64,000 nt of DNA from Antennarius striatus (GCF_040054535.1 NC_090781.1:10109982-10173981); one strand, 5' to 3'. Counted from the stretch's first letter, positions 1-17,189 are shown. A program made the numbers and translations. The notes: generated by a model not told the origin, from the letters alone.

Positions 1-1631
1 TCACTCCTCCAATAAGCATCTCTCATATCTGTAATAGAGTTTTTGCTCTCATATTTCTCTAAATCTGACTTTCAGAGCGACCAGACTTCACACACTTAAA
101 AAGAACAAAGGTGCTTCCAGTTGACACAAGACTGGTAAAGTCGCAGCGGTCTCAGATGATACAAGTAGGGGTCCTCTGACATATAGAGCAATCAGTGTGC
201 ATCCTCCAAAAAAAGCTCTTTAGGGACTATTATCATGAAAATACCTCTGCATAATAGCCTATTACATAACACAGCTTCCATTGTTTTGGCATCTTAATCA
301 CTTGCCAATGCTACTAGAAAAAATAGGGAGTTGAACATACTTGTTTTGGCTGAAGCATGTTCAGGCATGGAGCAGCCAGACAGTTTTTACCACGCTGCCT
401 GAATGTACTGGTTGAATATTACACTGAACTTATTTTTAAGTACATTTTATTTGTGAATGTTGTGTAAATTCTGTTAAATTCACCTTAGCTAATCATATTT
501 GCAGTATCAAGCTGACAGGAAAGTAAATAATGTCCTAAATGTAAGGAGGCCACAGTGCAGGGTCAATTACATCATTAAATACAAGCAACACCAAAACAGC
601 ATACCCATAATGTGTTTTGATTAGAAAGTAGGATACTTCTTTAAAAAGAAAAAAACAACAACTTTGTTTGCATTTGCATCATATTTCCTTCACTGGCCTC
701 CATTCTTCTATGGTGTTCTAGATGACTCACTTGATTAAAATCTACCAAATATACTGTAGGCGTGGTTAAAATTTTCCATCTGCTTGTACTTTAATGCCCT
801 TCATGCCACCATTTGAAACCGGTTAACACTACTTCCTTACCTGTTAGGTAACAGGTAAGAGAATTATACCCTGTAGGGTTCCATGAATGTGCAACAAAGG
901 ATTGCACTGCCTTTTAACCTTGCAATCGGTCAAGGTGGAAGTAAATTTTACAAATTTCACATTCATCTGCATACTGTCAGGAAACTGCATAATAAGATAA
1001 ACTGATCACAAACTAGAAAATTTAATGTTAATGCCTCATATTTTTTAGTTCAAGTTCTAAAAGTATCAAGTAGTAGAAAATGGAAATCAATCAAGACTTT
1101 ATATTACTACTTATTATTACTTATTTATTACTAGTTGCATCATTTTGTACTGAAGAAAAACACATATAAAGCACAAATAAACTCATTGGTTAAGTTGCAC
1201 AAATTGTCATTAGTGATTCTACTTTGGTCACAATTTTCCCGTTATAATTTCACAGAAGCTGTAGGTAGCATTTTTTATTTCCCTGCTTTCCCCATGACTA
1301 TTCAAAATTATATTAAGGAAGGAAGGAAGGCATAATCTGTTATTTCATATACATTGCAGCACGATGAACAGATTAATAAATTAAATGTATTACTGATTAG
1401 GCTCACATTACTTCACTCTATCTTCAACGTTAAAACTCTAAATTCTAGATTTTTTTTGTGCGTCATTAGAAGTCCACTTTCAAAAACCGGACTAACTTCA
1501 GTGTTTGGTAACCAGATGGTAACCAGTGTGAGCAGTCGTCATAAACTCAACCCATAATCTTGATAGCAACTGTTGTGCAAATCACCAAATCGTAATTTTA
1601 ATTGGACCATTTTTGGAGGACATGGCAGGAC
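1..1631. other. AT-rich flank upstream of hspa8, no gene seen
   Basis: I see no coding exon, RNA gene or recognisable mobile element here. The two open frames at 1135-1335 and 1354-1557 are short and resemble no family I know. The sequence is AT-rich until about 1600, where it turns GC-richer into the hspa8 promoter. Distal regulatory elements could lie here but nothing specific stands out. Confidence 0.5.
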
Positions 1632-1690
1632 GACCAATGATTGGTCAGCTCCGCTCCACCGCCGTTCTAGACAGTTCTAGGCTGGAATGC
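1632..1690 (+). promoter_or_regulatory. hspa8: hspa8 promoter: paired CCAAT boxes and heat-shock element
   Basis: Positions 1632-1646 read GACCAATGATTGGTC, two CCAAT boxes in inverted orientation around one central base, the usual binding motif of NF-Y. From 1664 to 1688 five successive 5-bp units read GTTCT AGACA GTTCT AGGCT GGAAT, an array of alternating nTTCn/nGAAn units with some mismatches, as bound by heat shock factor HSF. Another CCAAT lies at about 1763. The position just upstream of the untranslated first exon fits the HSPA8 promoter, which in vertebrates is constitutive but keeps heat-shock elements. No clear TATA box is seen. Confidence 0.7.
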
Positions 1691-1699
1691 TGGGGAGGT

Positions 1700-1823
1700 G
1701 CGGCCATCTGCACCTCACTGGCAGCGGGCACAGACCACTTCCACAGGGCGACTGCGAAGAAGCCAATTAGAAATCCAGCGACAAGCAGCTAAAACTCCGT
1801 ATTTTTTTTTTAATTTACCGGAG
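1700..1823 (+). other. hspa8: hspa8 untranslated first exon (5' boundary approximate)
   Basis: A good splice donor, gag|gtgagta, lies at 1823/1824, about 130 bp after the heat-shock element array. HSPA8 genes of vertebrates have a short noncoding exon 1 spliced to the exon carrying the start codon, so I assign the sequence before this donor to exon 1. The transcription start cannot be fixed from sequence. No exon of this kind is seen beside the second hspa8 copy. Confidence 0.6.
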
Positions 1824-2315
1824 GTGAGTATAGCCAGATAATCTTAACAGTAACTTTTATTCTCCCTTGAGGATGACAGGAATAACAGAAAATTAGATAT
1901 TAGCTTGTCAGTGATAACTACGTCAGTTACTCTCCTGCGTCCTCAGAGCTAAGTTAGCCTTATACTATAAGGCTAACCTTGTAGCTAACGGGTAACTTTT
2001 GCTGTCGCCTTCATCCTCTATTAATCAATCGTCAGCTAAACGCCGTAATGCGCACAAATCTGTTTTTTAACTATAGATGCTGTAACTTTTTTATAGTCTA
2101 TCGTGCATATTTTTACGAACCTTTTTTTACATTTGCATATGAAAGTTGCAAAGAGAGTGTGTTAAAGAGTAAGAGAGAAACGACAGACTGATGCTGTTAG
2201 ATATTGTCCCTCAGCTAACTCATACTGCGGCTCACACTTTGAGGATATGACTGATAAAAAAAGTTGCTAGGAACGTTATCCACCGCGCATGCGCCGGAAC
2301 TGGCGAATTATGGGC

Positions 2316-2440
2316 AGGATATTCATTCATTTCTCAACCCGCTTCATCCGCCTGCGCAGGTCACGGGGAGCAGGAGTCTATCCCAGCTTGTCTTAGGGCG
2401 TGAGGCGTGGGAAACCCGCTGCACCAACGTGCCGCTGGGC
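2316..2440 (+). repeat. dispersed teleost repeat, fragment 1
   Basis: This contains the recognisable block 'cattcatttctcaacccgc' followed by 'gtcacggggagc' and 'gtctatcccagc', the 3' portion of a very common fish repeat in its inverted orientation. It is related to the copies at 2826-2945, 13841-14142 and 41386-41770. Confidence 0.6.
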
Positions 2441-2825
2441 AAGTTATGAGGAAGTCAAAGAAAAATCTAGATAGTTCTCGGTCTTCTGAACCGGAGTGCC
2501 ACGCCCCCGTGGACCGCATGTGAAGCTGCAGTTGACAGACAAGCTAAGGATGTAGCAGAGGTGCTGTTCTTCTGACCCTTGGTCAGTGGTTGTCATAAAC
2601 ACCTTCAGATTTAAAAAAAAAAAAAAATCACTTCCACTTCCCCCTGAACTGAATCCGGTTTTGAAGGAATCCACTCAACCATCAACAGTTTGAGTTGAGA
2701 TTATTGGTCTCTGTTGTGCAAATTCCATATGACATATATTTTGCACAAATGTGCACATGAGATCCAAAGAAGCTCCCTTATGATAATGACAGGGAGCTTA
2801 AGTTAAATGTACTTATGTTCCTTAT

Positions 2826-2945
2826 TTCTGCGGTGCACTGGCGTCGTGCCCGGAGTGTCCCCCGCCTCCCACCCAATGCCGCCAAGATAGGCTCCGGCTC
2901 CCCGTGACCCGCTGCAGCGGACATAGCGGTGGTAATCTGAAGATG
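2826..2945 (+). repeat. dispersed teleost repeat, fragment 2
   Basis: The stretch carries 'cggtgcactggcgtcgtgcc', 'gataggctccggctccccgt' and a 'gcagcggacatagcggtggt' end. It closely matches the tail of the repeat that abuts hspa8 copy 2 at 14028-14142. It lies in intron 1 of copy 1, about 1.5 kb upstream of exon 2. Confidence 0.65.
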
Positions 2946-3536
2946 ACTGACTTGACTGACTGTTCCTTATTTGATGGAAATTGTTTGATTCATGAGCATC
3001 AGCTGTCCGGAATATCTATTTGATGTGTGATCTTCATTTTTTTTTACAATATATTTTGCTTAAAAATTAGCTAGTTTTCAAAAAAGAAGTGCTAATTTGC
3101 TGTTGAACTTTAATTTATAGAATTAATTATTTAAGCTCTAACTGGCATTTGTTACTTGATCCTTCAAACCAATCACACCACAGAGTTTTCCATTGTCGTG
3201 TACATCCTCCGCAAAGCTCGAGCACTCCACTGAAGGAGTCTGGTTCCTGGCATGAGTGCCAAAGTGTTTGTTGTAATGATCTTTTGCAGTATGTGGCTAA
3301 CATGATATACAGAATGATGATGATCTGTTGCTGTAGCAACAGGAAATATACTGTAGTCTGTTCTCAGAAGTTACTTCTTACTGACTTAGCCATCATCCTG
3401 ATTTTCTTACTGAGCGACATGAGGACCAAGTTTTAATTTCATCAGCTTGTTATGCAGCTGAAATAATACATTTAAGAAAACTGTATTAGCTCCAAGTTTA
3501 CTTATACAACTAAAACAAATCAAATGATGTTAAAAT

Positions 3537-3915
3537 AGGGGCGGCAGTGGCTCAGTGGTAAAGCGGGCGGTAGAGCGGGTCGTCCTATGATTTAAGATCG
3601 GCGGTTCGATTCCCGCTCCCGCCCCCCCAAAAATACCCGGAGGTGAGCTGACAGTGGGAGGTGTCAGCTCATCTCCGGAGCACTGCCGAGGCACCCTTGA
3701 GCAAGGTGCCGTCCCCTTTACAAATTGCTCATTTGAGGCGCACCAAGAAGGAGCTGCCTGCCACTCTACCTCCCCTGCATGCCCACAGGCCCCTCTGTGT
3801 GTGTGTGTGATACAGGGGCCTGTACTCACAAATATGTATGCATGCGTTTGTAATCAGTAGCTAGAGTGTGCTCTCTTAATTTCCCTTCGGGGATCAAACC
3901 AGTATATAAAATTAA
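3537..3915 (+). mobile_element. tRNA-derived SINE, full-length-looking copy
   Basis: The head contains an A-box-like 'tggctcagtggt' and a B-box-like 'ggttcgattcc', the internal RNA polymerase III promoter of a tRNA-related SINE. The body holds 'gaggtgagctgacagtggga' and 'gagcaaggtgccgtcccc'. The tail 'tttcccttcggggatcaaa' followed by A-rich sequence resembles an L2-type LINE 3' end, which would explain its mobilisation. Related copies occur at 10362-10625 (+), 23652-23925 (-) and 40828-40922 (-). This is not a functional tRNA gene, because the head lacks a cloverleaf of normal length. Confidence 0.75.
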
Positions 3916-4506
3916 AAATTAAAAAAAAATTAAATATTATTTGATTCAGAAGCATGCAAGAATTTCCTGGAGCTAAACATTTTTAGTCACTCAGATTACT
4001 TAATTCTACTTTCTTTTAAGACAAGGAACTGACACACTTTAGCACATTGGAAAAACATGAATCTCTTGTAGTTAATTACTCAAATGATGGATTGATAATT
4101 ATGGATTGATAACAATTAAGTTGTTCACTGTTTAAAAAAGTAATTACTTATATGTCAACCTTGTAAAAATAACAATTATTGAAGTGACGCTCCCATCTGG
4201 GTGTGACTTGATTTCTTAGAAAAGTCCATCCCTTTTCTGTTGTCTGTTGTTGCCACAACAGAAGTAGTCGTTTCCAAACTGTCAAGTGTGGGAAGCTTGA
4301 AAACAGGTGCTGTGGACCGTCACTGAGACAGTGTGTTTCCACTTTCATTTGACTAGCTCAGTCTCTGGTAATAGCCCCATCTTTCCATACTGCAAATATA
4401 CATCATGTGCTGACAGGGGACTTAACCTACTCATCTGCCAAATGCCCAGATTTTCAGTGCAGTGCTATTTGATTAACAGCTGATAATTTTCATGTTCCCA
4501 GCAACC

Positions 4507-7394
<2,888 letters not shown>

Positions 7395-7700
7395 GTTAGA
7401 CCAGATATGCATGAGCTTGTTCGTCAATCTCTTCGAATGATGTGTGGGTTGAGCATTCATATGATCAGCAGCCATGTTCTCATTACCAGTAGCTTTGCTC
7501 ATTAAGCATTCCGGTTTTGGTTTGTTTTGATAACCTGTCATGTTTAAGGCATCACTTCCTCTGTGGCTTTCTTGTCGGCCTTTGTCCCGTTCAGGACCAT
7601 CAGATAATGTTCATGTTCATTACAATCTGCTTGTTTCTGATAATAATGAAATGCTCATTGCTTTGCAAAATAATTTAATAAAACATTTTTTGAAGCTTCA
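7395..7700 (+). promoter_or_regulatory. hspa8: hspa8 copy 1 3' UTR with polyadenylation signal
   Basis: After the TGA at 7392-7394 the 3' UTR runs about 300 bp to AATAAA at 7677-7682. Homology to copy 2 continues past this point to about 7800. The segment holding this AATAAA seems to be missing from copy 2, which has its own signal at 17177-17182. Confidence 0.65.
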
Positions 7701-8320
7701 AACTTCTTGTTTTTCTTTTTCAACTTTAAATATAACACTTACCACACTCTATTCCATTCATTCATTTCTACTGTTAATTTAAAAACAAAACAATACTTAA
7801 CAAACTACAAATTCTGTCTTACTCAGCTGGCTCATATCAACAGGTTGGATCTCATAAGCATAAAGTCTCACTGCTAACCTTTGTTTTATTTACTGTGATT
7901 ATGGGCAAGGGAGTTCACTTCTCAAAAACACTAGCAGGATATCCTGCTTGCACTTAATTTAAGGTGCCTACCACAGTTTTCCCTGACAAAGTTAGGTGGA
8001 GCTTCACTTCTCAATGTAACAAGTATCTCACAAAAGTCAAGGCCTTCATCCTACTGAGGGTTCACTTCGGGCTCAAAGAGGAGCGCAGCATCATTTTTTA
8101 AGGGCCGTGTCTTTATATTTAACCTGAACAGAGGAGTGCTTTGAGATATTGACCCTTCTTTTGGCTGTCTCTACAACATACTCAAAGGACTGGTATGCAT
8201 GCACTACCTTAACACAGGTACAGTAGTCTTCTCCAAACTTGGAAAAGCAGCTTTTAGAATTGCATGTAGTTGCTCTCTACTTGTGTCCTCTGAATGATTA
8301 ATAGCTATTTTAACAATTTG
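7701..8320. other. intergenic, no gene recognised
   Basis: The first 100 bp still align with the 3' flank of hspa8 copy 2. Beyond about 7800 I see no coding exon and no element I can name. The sequence leads into the inverted retroelement remnant starting at 8321. Confidence 0.4.
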
Positions 8321-8684
8321 TTAAATGACATTGTAGCCTATAATGGGCAGATGAAACTGCTGACCCTTCACCACTCGCATAGGAACGGCAACTTCCTCTG
8401 TAACAGCGCCATCTGCAGCAAGCTCAAAAGTAACCACAATCCAGCCCACGTTAAGCATGTCTTGCCCATTCGCGGCTGCTATCTTTAAATCATCTGGCTC
8501 ATCGATCAGTTCTGCCACATCTCTCAGTTTTTCAAATGGCAAGTCTGTTTCTTTCCACTTCTCATTCACAATTGAAACTTGGGAGCCTGTATCCCACATT
8601 GCTCGAGTCTTTCAACCTTAAATGTAACAGTTGATGATAGCGTTTGCCGACAAGATCCACTAACTAAGGCTGCTTGTTCTTTTT

Positions 8685-9290
8685 AAGCCTTGTTCAGACG
8701 AGTCACCTATATCTGATTTTTAGCCCATCCAGATTGATGTTGCATATCTCGTTGGTAGTCTGAACAGTCCCATTTCACATGAAATCTGATTTTTGTGGGA
8801 TGGACTGAAACCACATTCGGGAGGTAGTTTTGTGTCGGATATGGACAGATACGTCTGCAATCTGAACAGCTGCAAACACTCCGATCGGATATGGCAGACC
8901 GTGATGTCATAACCGTGATGCAAGAACAAGGCGCCAGAAGGAAGAGCGTCGTGCGTTACAGAGCGGTAAAAAAAGGAAGAAGAAATGCACGATGTCTGGT
9001 GTGTGTGAGATTTTCTCCACCTCTACCAGACAGTGATATTGCCAATACGCTAAGGTAACAAAAAGTCATGTTTGTCGTTGTTGTTGTTGTTGCTGCCGTC
9101 GCAATTATGTGACCTCACACATTGCGGGCACTGAACGACAAATCCGCCCTGACGTTGTTGTTATGGCAACCTGTCAGATTGGCTGATAATGTGGCCCAGT
9201 GTGAACAGAGCCAGATTGCGTTTGGACACTTGCTAAAAACAGTGTGAACAGGAAGGAAATCTGATATATCTGCAGTGTCAACGGGGCCTT
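8685..9290. mobile_element. MITE with imperfect inverted termini (hAT-like guess)
   Basis: A 606-bp segment begins 'aagccttgttcagac...tctgattt' and ends with the imperfect reverse complement of that ('aaatctgat...ggggcctt'). It has no coding potential, and internal repeats of 'gtgtgaacag' and 'atctgat' motifs are spread along it. It lies between the gag and protease parts of the older retroelement, so it inserted later. The target-site duplication is not clear, so the superfamily is a guess. Confidence 0.6.
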
Positions 9291-10361
9291 CGTGATATGA
9301 TCAGAATATGTTACATTATTACTCTTCAACTTACGTCGTTTCTTATGTCTTGGCCAATGTTTCGAGGCTTCTGAGTAGGACATGTCCATGTCCACCATTC
9401 GGTTGGGACTCTTTTCTGTGCTTGGTTACTCCCTGTCCCGTGGGGGGCAACCCTCTATCATTTAAATGGCCAATTGGTTTTGCCTCCTTGGGTCTACATC
9501 CAGCGAGGACATACTGTCCACTGCCACAACTGTAATACTGGGTACAGTACTCAACATCGTTTTTGTGAAAACTGATACATTTTCTCTGCTGCTGTAGGGG
9601 AAAATAGTGACGCTGCGAGGCGAAGTGCTGTTGATATTGTGCTATATCACCCTGTATTCCTGGCCTCGGGGGAGGCCACCGATTTGGTATTGACTGCTGA
9701 AACTGAGAGACAGGAGCGCACTGTGGCACTGCTGGTAAGAATGAAGGTTGTGCTGGTGCTGGGGGGGACTGTCAAATTGACTCATTGATATGTGCCACCT
9801 CAGCACTGAGAGTTTTCAAAAGTGCCATGTCTGAACTCACTCCTATAGGTTCATTCAGTACATCTGGTTGTGTTTTGCTTGAGTTATTCCGAATTGGCTC
9901 TTTGTTTTTCTTCTGTCATTTATTCATTTGACTTAGTCAAATGGACAATAGCTGGTCATTGCTGTGTTACCTGCCTTTTTTGATTCTGTCTCTCAGCTTC
10001 ATTTGCACAAGCAATGTTCAATTTCTCAAGGAGCACTTCAAATCACTACAGGTTTGTTGTTGCAAGTATGGCAAGAGGTCATTTCTGACACTCTCATTCT
10101 GCAGGCCTGTGAGAACAGTGTGCAAGAACATGCTCTGCACAAGAACAGGGTCATATTTCAGGCCTGATTCAGCTTCTTGGGAGGCAAACAAGATCTTCTG
10201 TCTTAAGTCGAGTCCCTAATCACAAAATTTTGAGGTTTGTCCTTGTTGTTCTGCACCTCTGACGTTAACTGTGTGTACAGCTCTGTCGCCCCTCTTTCCT
10301 GACAGTGGCAGCAAAGAATTTGTCTCCGTATGAGTAAGGTTAAACTTTGTTTCACCTCAGC

Positions 10362-10625
10362 AACAGTGGCTCAGTGGTAGCGCGGGCGGTAGAGCAGGCA
10401 GTAGAGTGGGTCGTCCAATGTTCAGAGATCAGCGGTGTGAGCTGACAGTGGGAGGTGTCAGTTCACCTCCGGCGCACTGTCGAGGCGCCTTTGAGCAAGG
10501 AGCCATCCCCGTTACATGTTGTGTGTTCAGGACCTGTACACACACATATACATATGCATTTTTCAACTAACTAGACTGTACCACTAATTTCTCTTCGGGC
10601 ATAAAATCAGTGTATAAAATAACAT
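10362..10625 (+). mobile_element. tRNA-derived SINE, truncated head
   Basis: This shares with the copy at 3537-3915 the A-box region 'gtggctcagtggta', the body 'gtgagctgacagtgggaggt' and 'tttgagcaagg', and the tail 'aatttctcttcggg' followed by an A-rich end. The B box is missing because of an internal deletion. It interrupts the gag-like retroelement. Confidence 0.7.
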
Positions 10626-11022
10626 TTAAAAAAAAGGCGCGATGGCCCTGAATACTGCATGAACTACAGTATATCTGTCTCCAGGAACCCCTTATTTATA
10701 CCTTGCATACCTTGCATATTTATACCTAATTCTTTTTGCAAACTCTCCGGTTCTGAGAGCTGAACTGCTTGCTCCTGAACCTCGTCTGATTGTACTACAT
10801 TTGACATTGCATCTTTTGAAGCACCAATTTGAACAGACTCCTTCAATTCAGCCACATTGTCCTTCACTATTAGCAACACTCCAATGCCCTTATCTTCCAG
10901 CCCTTTCAACTCTTCCCGATCAAAGTGACGATAAGCGAAATAAGGAAGGAGTGGCTCATATCTGTTTCGCCTAAGAATCTCACCCCAGTTATGTTCAGGG
11001 TGTTACAAATTTGTAATAGATT

Positions 11023-11240
<218 letters not shown>

Positions 11241-12031
11241 CTAATGACCTCAAGTTTCAAGTCCTCTACCATCATCCACTCCATTTATTAATTTCCCTTC
11301 TATGTTGTTGGGGTTTTTTTTTACAAACATCCAGCCGTGTTATTTTTCCACTATAGTCCACCGCTGCGGACAGCTGACGATCTGTCACACACTGCCAACA
11401 CCTGTGGTGCTGCTGGAACACTATCGCTGAACCAACGCAAGCTGCTGAAAGACTGCTGCACGCTGCTGGCACACCACTACCGCTGATGGAATGCTGCCGG
11501 TCACTGCTGAACCACTGCAGCCTGCCAGCAACTTGACCCACGTTGTTAACATCCGACTGCTGCTGCTCCAATGCTAGCACACATTGCTTTGTATATTGGA
11601 CGGGATAAATAGTGAGAAAGTCATCTTCACAAATAGGTACAACTCTCATTGTCCACCCTAGCAGTGCCTCCAAATGTTACTCTTTGGAAAACTAGGGATT
11701 AAAAACACCACACAAGAGGTACCGTGCTTCTTCAACCAGAAGAAGCATGGTAAACTCTTTTTCCAAATGCAATAAACATAAGCTCCTGATGTGACTAAAC
11801 AATCATTATAACATTGTTTTTGTTTTCTGTCACAAATAAAAACAGCGAAATAAACAAAAATCATAACCTTGCTTTTACAATTGTGACGAACCCAAAACCA
11901 ATTAGATTAATAAACAATTATATTACATTTGTCCTTTTCAACGTATACCAACTATCACAACCTATGAATGGTGGTTTGAAATCCAAAATTTTGAAATCCT
12001 TTGAAACAACTGGTTCACTGAAATATCAACA
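11241..12031. other. intergenic, one unidentified minus-strand frame
   Basis: A 133-codon open frame on the - strand (11673-11272) matches no family I recognise; given the neighbours it is probably mobile-element residue. At about 11720-11755 there is a short imperfect inverted repeat (accgtgcttctt / aagaagcatggt). Nothing else is supportable. Confidence 0.35.
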
Positions 12032-12040
12032 ATATATATA

Positions 12041-12117
<77 letters not shown>
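12032..12117. repeat. (TA)n microsatellite
   Basis: About 86 bp of almost pure TA dinucleotide, interrupted once near 12042. Confidence 0.95.
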
Positions 12118-12118
<1 letters not shown>

Positions 12119-12829
12119 TAAATAGTTCAGTATTTCTCAGAATGTACATCAATAAACACTAATTGACATGCATGCTTTACTATTTGCAAAGTTATGATCA
12201 GACACAATCTGACTATTGATACTGTATTCCCAAAAAAAAAAAATTGGCCGAGATCTACATTGTCCTGTTTAAAAAATAAAGTTTAACCATTGCTTTTTCC
12301 ACCATACAGTATTCCTAAACTCCTGGAGACTATTACTATCTCTTTCACTTTCTCTTAACCCATTTATTATCTATTATCTTCATCTTTGAACCCAATTAAT
12401 ATCCCTTTTCTTTATCTAAATTATTTCAAGTGACCATGTTGTAATGTTTTCTGTAGTAGTTTTAACAGCATTCAACATCTCGTCTATTACACTCTATTAC
12501 ACACTATTACAAGCTATGACACACTATTACCTACTACCCACCATTACACCCTATTACACATGCATATAATAATATTATATACGGACTGAAATCAAGAACT
12601 GAAATCTAGCCATTTTGTATGGTTTCCTTGATAATAGCCAAAACTGTTTTAGTTCTTATATCAGTAGCTGTAGCAATGTACTGCTTCAAACAGCTTTTAC
12701 AAATTTCAAGTTTTATTTTCGGTCTGTTTAAGTCACATGACACACATGTGTTGTTCTCCTCTAATAGAGGCAATAGTATGAAGAACAACACAATTATATG
12801 ATCATCTCAACCCAGCCTCTCCTCCTACA
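12118..12829. other. AT-rich intergenic sequence
   Basis: I see no gene. Around 12484-12560 there is an irregular tandem of 'tattacac'-like units (six or seven copies with variation). The two opposed 60-codon frames at 12606-12801 have no recognisable similarity. Confidence 0.4.
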
Positions 12830-13561
12830 ATGAGCTCAGTGGAAGTTCAGTTGGGGGCCTGGTTCAGTGTCAGGTGTCAGCAGCCTCGGTTGCCATGGGT
12901 ATCCCCTGTCCTCCAGATAAAAGCCATAAAAGTCTCAAAGCCATTAAGGTGTCCTGTGATGTACAGTGGATATATTAGAGGGGCTAAAAGGATGGAGAGA
13001 AGTAGTTATTTCAAACTTTTATGCTACCTTACCACGTTACAATCTGCTGCTCAAGTAAGACATCTGTGAGTCAGGAAACAACCCAGAAAGCTCTGCCTTC
13101 ACATCAGAAATGTAGTCTGCAGCATCACACATGATCTGGACAGATGTTAGTTTATCTATAATGCAGTCTTTAACATGTTGTAACAATAGTCAATCTCCAT
13201 GTACCTGCACATTTATGGTGTGAATGGACTTCCTATTCACATCATCAGCTTAATTATTTGTATGGAGCCTTGATGGGACTGTGGGTACCATCTTTGCAGC
13301 AAATTACATTGGGAAATCCTAAAAGAAATTGAATTTACTAATCCAAGTCTGAGGTTGCAGCACAATGTCATTGAGAGAATATAATTTCAAATTCATTTTT
13401 CTACATAATTCACCTACAATCTTGTGGAGCTCCTCCCTGATGATTCTGACAGGTTTATTTTGAGGGAAATTGACAAACTGGGTGCAGCAGTTATTCTCTG
13501 TGAATAACTGCTGCACCTCGATCAATGGGGTCCTCGTCAAACATACATGCCATGTTTGCAT
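12830..13561 (-). mobile_element. decayed PIF/Harbinger transposase (HARBI1-like)
   Basis: Reading from 13561 leftward on the - strand, the frame drifts but successive blocks match Harbinger transposases: GFPNVICCKDGTHSPIKAP (about 13312-13255), then VNRKSIHTINVQVHGD (about 13240-13190), CDAADYISDVKA (about 13130-13090) and EDRGYPWQPRLLTP (about 12920-12870). The D-G-T-H and D-x-G-Y-P blocks hold catalytic-type aspartates of this DDE family. Stops and frameshifts between blocks show that it is inactive. Active relatives cut and paste DNA at 3-bp target sites; no terminal repeats were identified here. Confidence 0.75.
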
Positions 13562-13840
13562 CTAAAATGGCTCTAAAAATTTTTTTATAAAACCAAACTG
13601 TGATAAAACTCTGTTAGACAGAACCAAGAAATGAAACGGCACGAGTGGCTGTGAAAGGGGGCGGAGTCAGAGGAAAGCATGGGTTTATGGAGTACAACGA
13701 AAGGTTTAGTTACCTCGCTTTGTGAAACAGGTCAGGGGTACTCCTCTGACTCTGGGTTAAGTTACCTCCTTTTGTGAAAGCAGAAGCATTGGTTTTCCCT
13801 CATTTCATGGTTATCAACTAAATTTGCTTCGTGAAACGGA
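13562..13840. other. intergenic, unclassified
   Basis: Contains 'gtttagttacctcgctttgtgaaac' and a second similar unit near 13757-13776, suggesting an unclassified repeat. I searched it for a heat-shock element, CCAAT box or splice donor that could serve hspa8 copy 2 and found none that convinced me. Confidence 0.4.
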
Positions 13841-14142
13841 CCCAGTGTGCTTCCACTTGACTTTGACTAGCTTGGAGTCTGCGGAGTTCGCATGCTCTCC
13901 AGTTCTCTCCGGGTTCCCGGCTTCCTCCCACCTCAAAAAGCATGCGCTTCAGGTTGATTGGCCGGTCCCAAATTGCCCGTAGGAGTGAGTGTGTGTGTGC
14001 GTGTTTGTATGTCTTTGTGTGTGGCTCCACGGTGCACTGGCATCGTGCCCCCGCCTCACGCCCTATGCCGGCTGGGATAGGCTCCAGCTCCCCGTGACCC
14101 ACTGCGGCGGATACAGCGGCGGTACATGAAAATGAATGTATG
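13841..14142 (+). repeat. dispersed teleost repeat abutting hspa8 copy 2
   Basis: This carries the sequence landmarks of a very common fish repeat: 'gttctctccgggttcccggc', 'ttcctcccacct', 'ggttgattggccgg', 'gtgtgtgtgcgtg', 'gggataggctccagctcccc', and the terminal 'catgaaaatgaatg'. It ends where homology between the two hspa8 copies begins (14143). The match to fragment 2 in intron 1 of copy 1 is strong over its last 115 bp. Confidence 0.75.
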
Positions 14143-14164
14143 AATTTTCATGTTCCCAGCAACC

Positions 14165-16942
<2,778 letters not shown>

Positions 16943-17176
16943 GTTAGACCAGATTTGTTTGATTTTGTTCTCTCATCTCTTCAGATTGATGTTTGGTTTG
17001 AGCATTCGTATGATCAGCAGCCATGTCCTAATTAATAGAAGCTATGTTCATTTAGCATTCATGTTTTGGTTTAATTTGCTTGTTTGGATAAGCTTCAGAC
17101 TTGGGTTTTTTTCAACATCAAATACAGAATTGATCATACTTTATTCCATTCTTTCATGTTCTACTTTTAATTTAGA

Positions 17177-17182
17177 AATAAA
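17177..17182 (+). promoter_or_regulatory. hspa8: polyadenylation signal of hspa8 copy 2
   Basis: AATAAA lies 235 bp after the stop codon, in a segment homologous to the region near 7785 of copy 1, where the hexamer is changed. The two copies therefore appear to use different signals. Confidence 0.55.
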
Positions 17183-17189
17183 ACAGTAC

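Larger units (their letters stand above)
1824..4501 (+). other. hspa8: hspa8 intron 1
   Basis: This intron runs from the donor gtgagta to the acceptor ttcccag, just before the start-codon exon. At about 2.7 kb it is the longest intron of the gene. It holds two fragments of a dispersed teleost repeat (near 2316-2440 and 2826-2945) and a full tRNA-derived SINE (3537-3915). I see no embedded gene. Confidence 0.7.
8321..10910 (-). mobile_element. decayed gag-protease retroelement, interrupted
   Basis: Reading leftward on the - strand, pieces follow in gag-to-protease order. 10909-10664 is a possible gag N-terminal frame. 10219-9960 gives a gag-like stretch (KYDPVLVQSMFLHTVLTGLQ, then LLPYLQQQ and, after a frameshift, NIACANEAERQNQKRQ). 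9729-9343 is a Q/P-rich part with scattered C and H that may be a degraded zinc knuckle. 8684-8321 is a retroviral-type aspartic protease with the active-site motif WDTGSQVSIV. Frameshifts and stops break every junction, a MITE (8685-9290) sits between gag and protease, and a SINE (10362-10625) splits the gag. No reverse transcriptase, integrase or LTR is seen. It is a dead copy of an LTR-type or gag-like element; I cannot name its family. Confidence 0.7.

Noticed and set aside
3541..3625. Possible tRNA gene with A and B boxes
   Set aside because: The acceptor stem and cloverleaf do not fit and the sequence continues into a SINE body; it is a retroposon head.
13600..13800. Candidate promoter for hspa8 copy 2
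   Set aside because: A GGGCGGAG box at about 13659 is present, but there is no heat-shock element, no CCAAT pair, no donor and no resemblance to 1632-1823.
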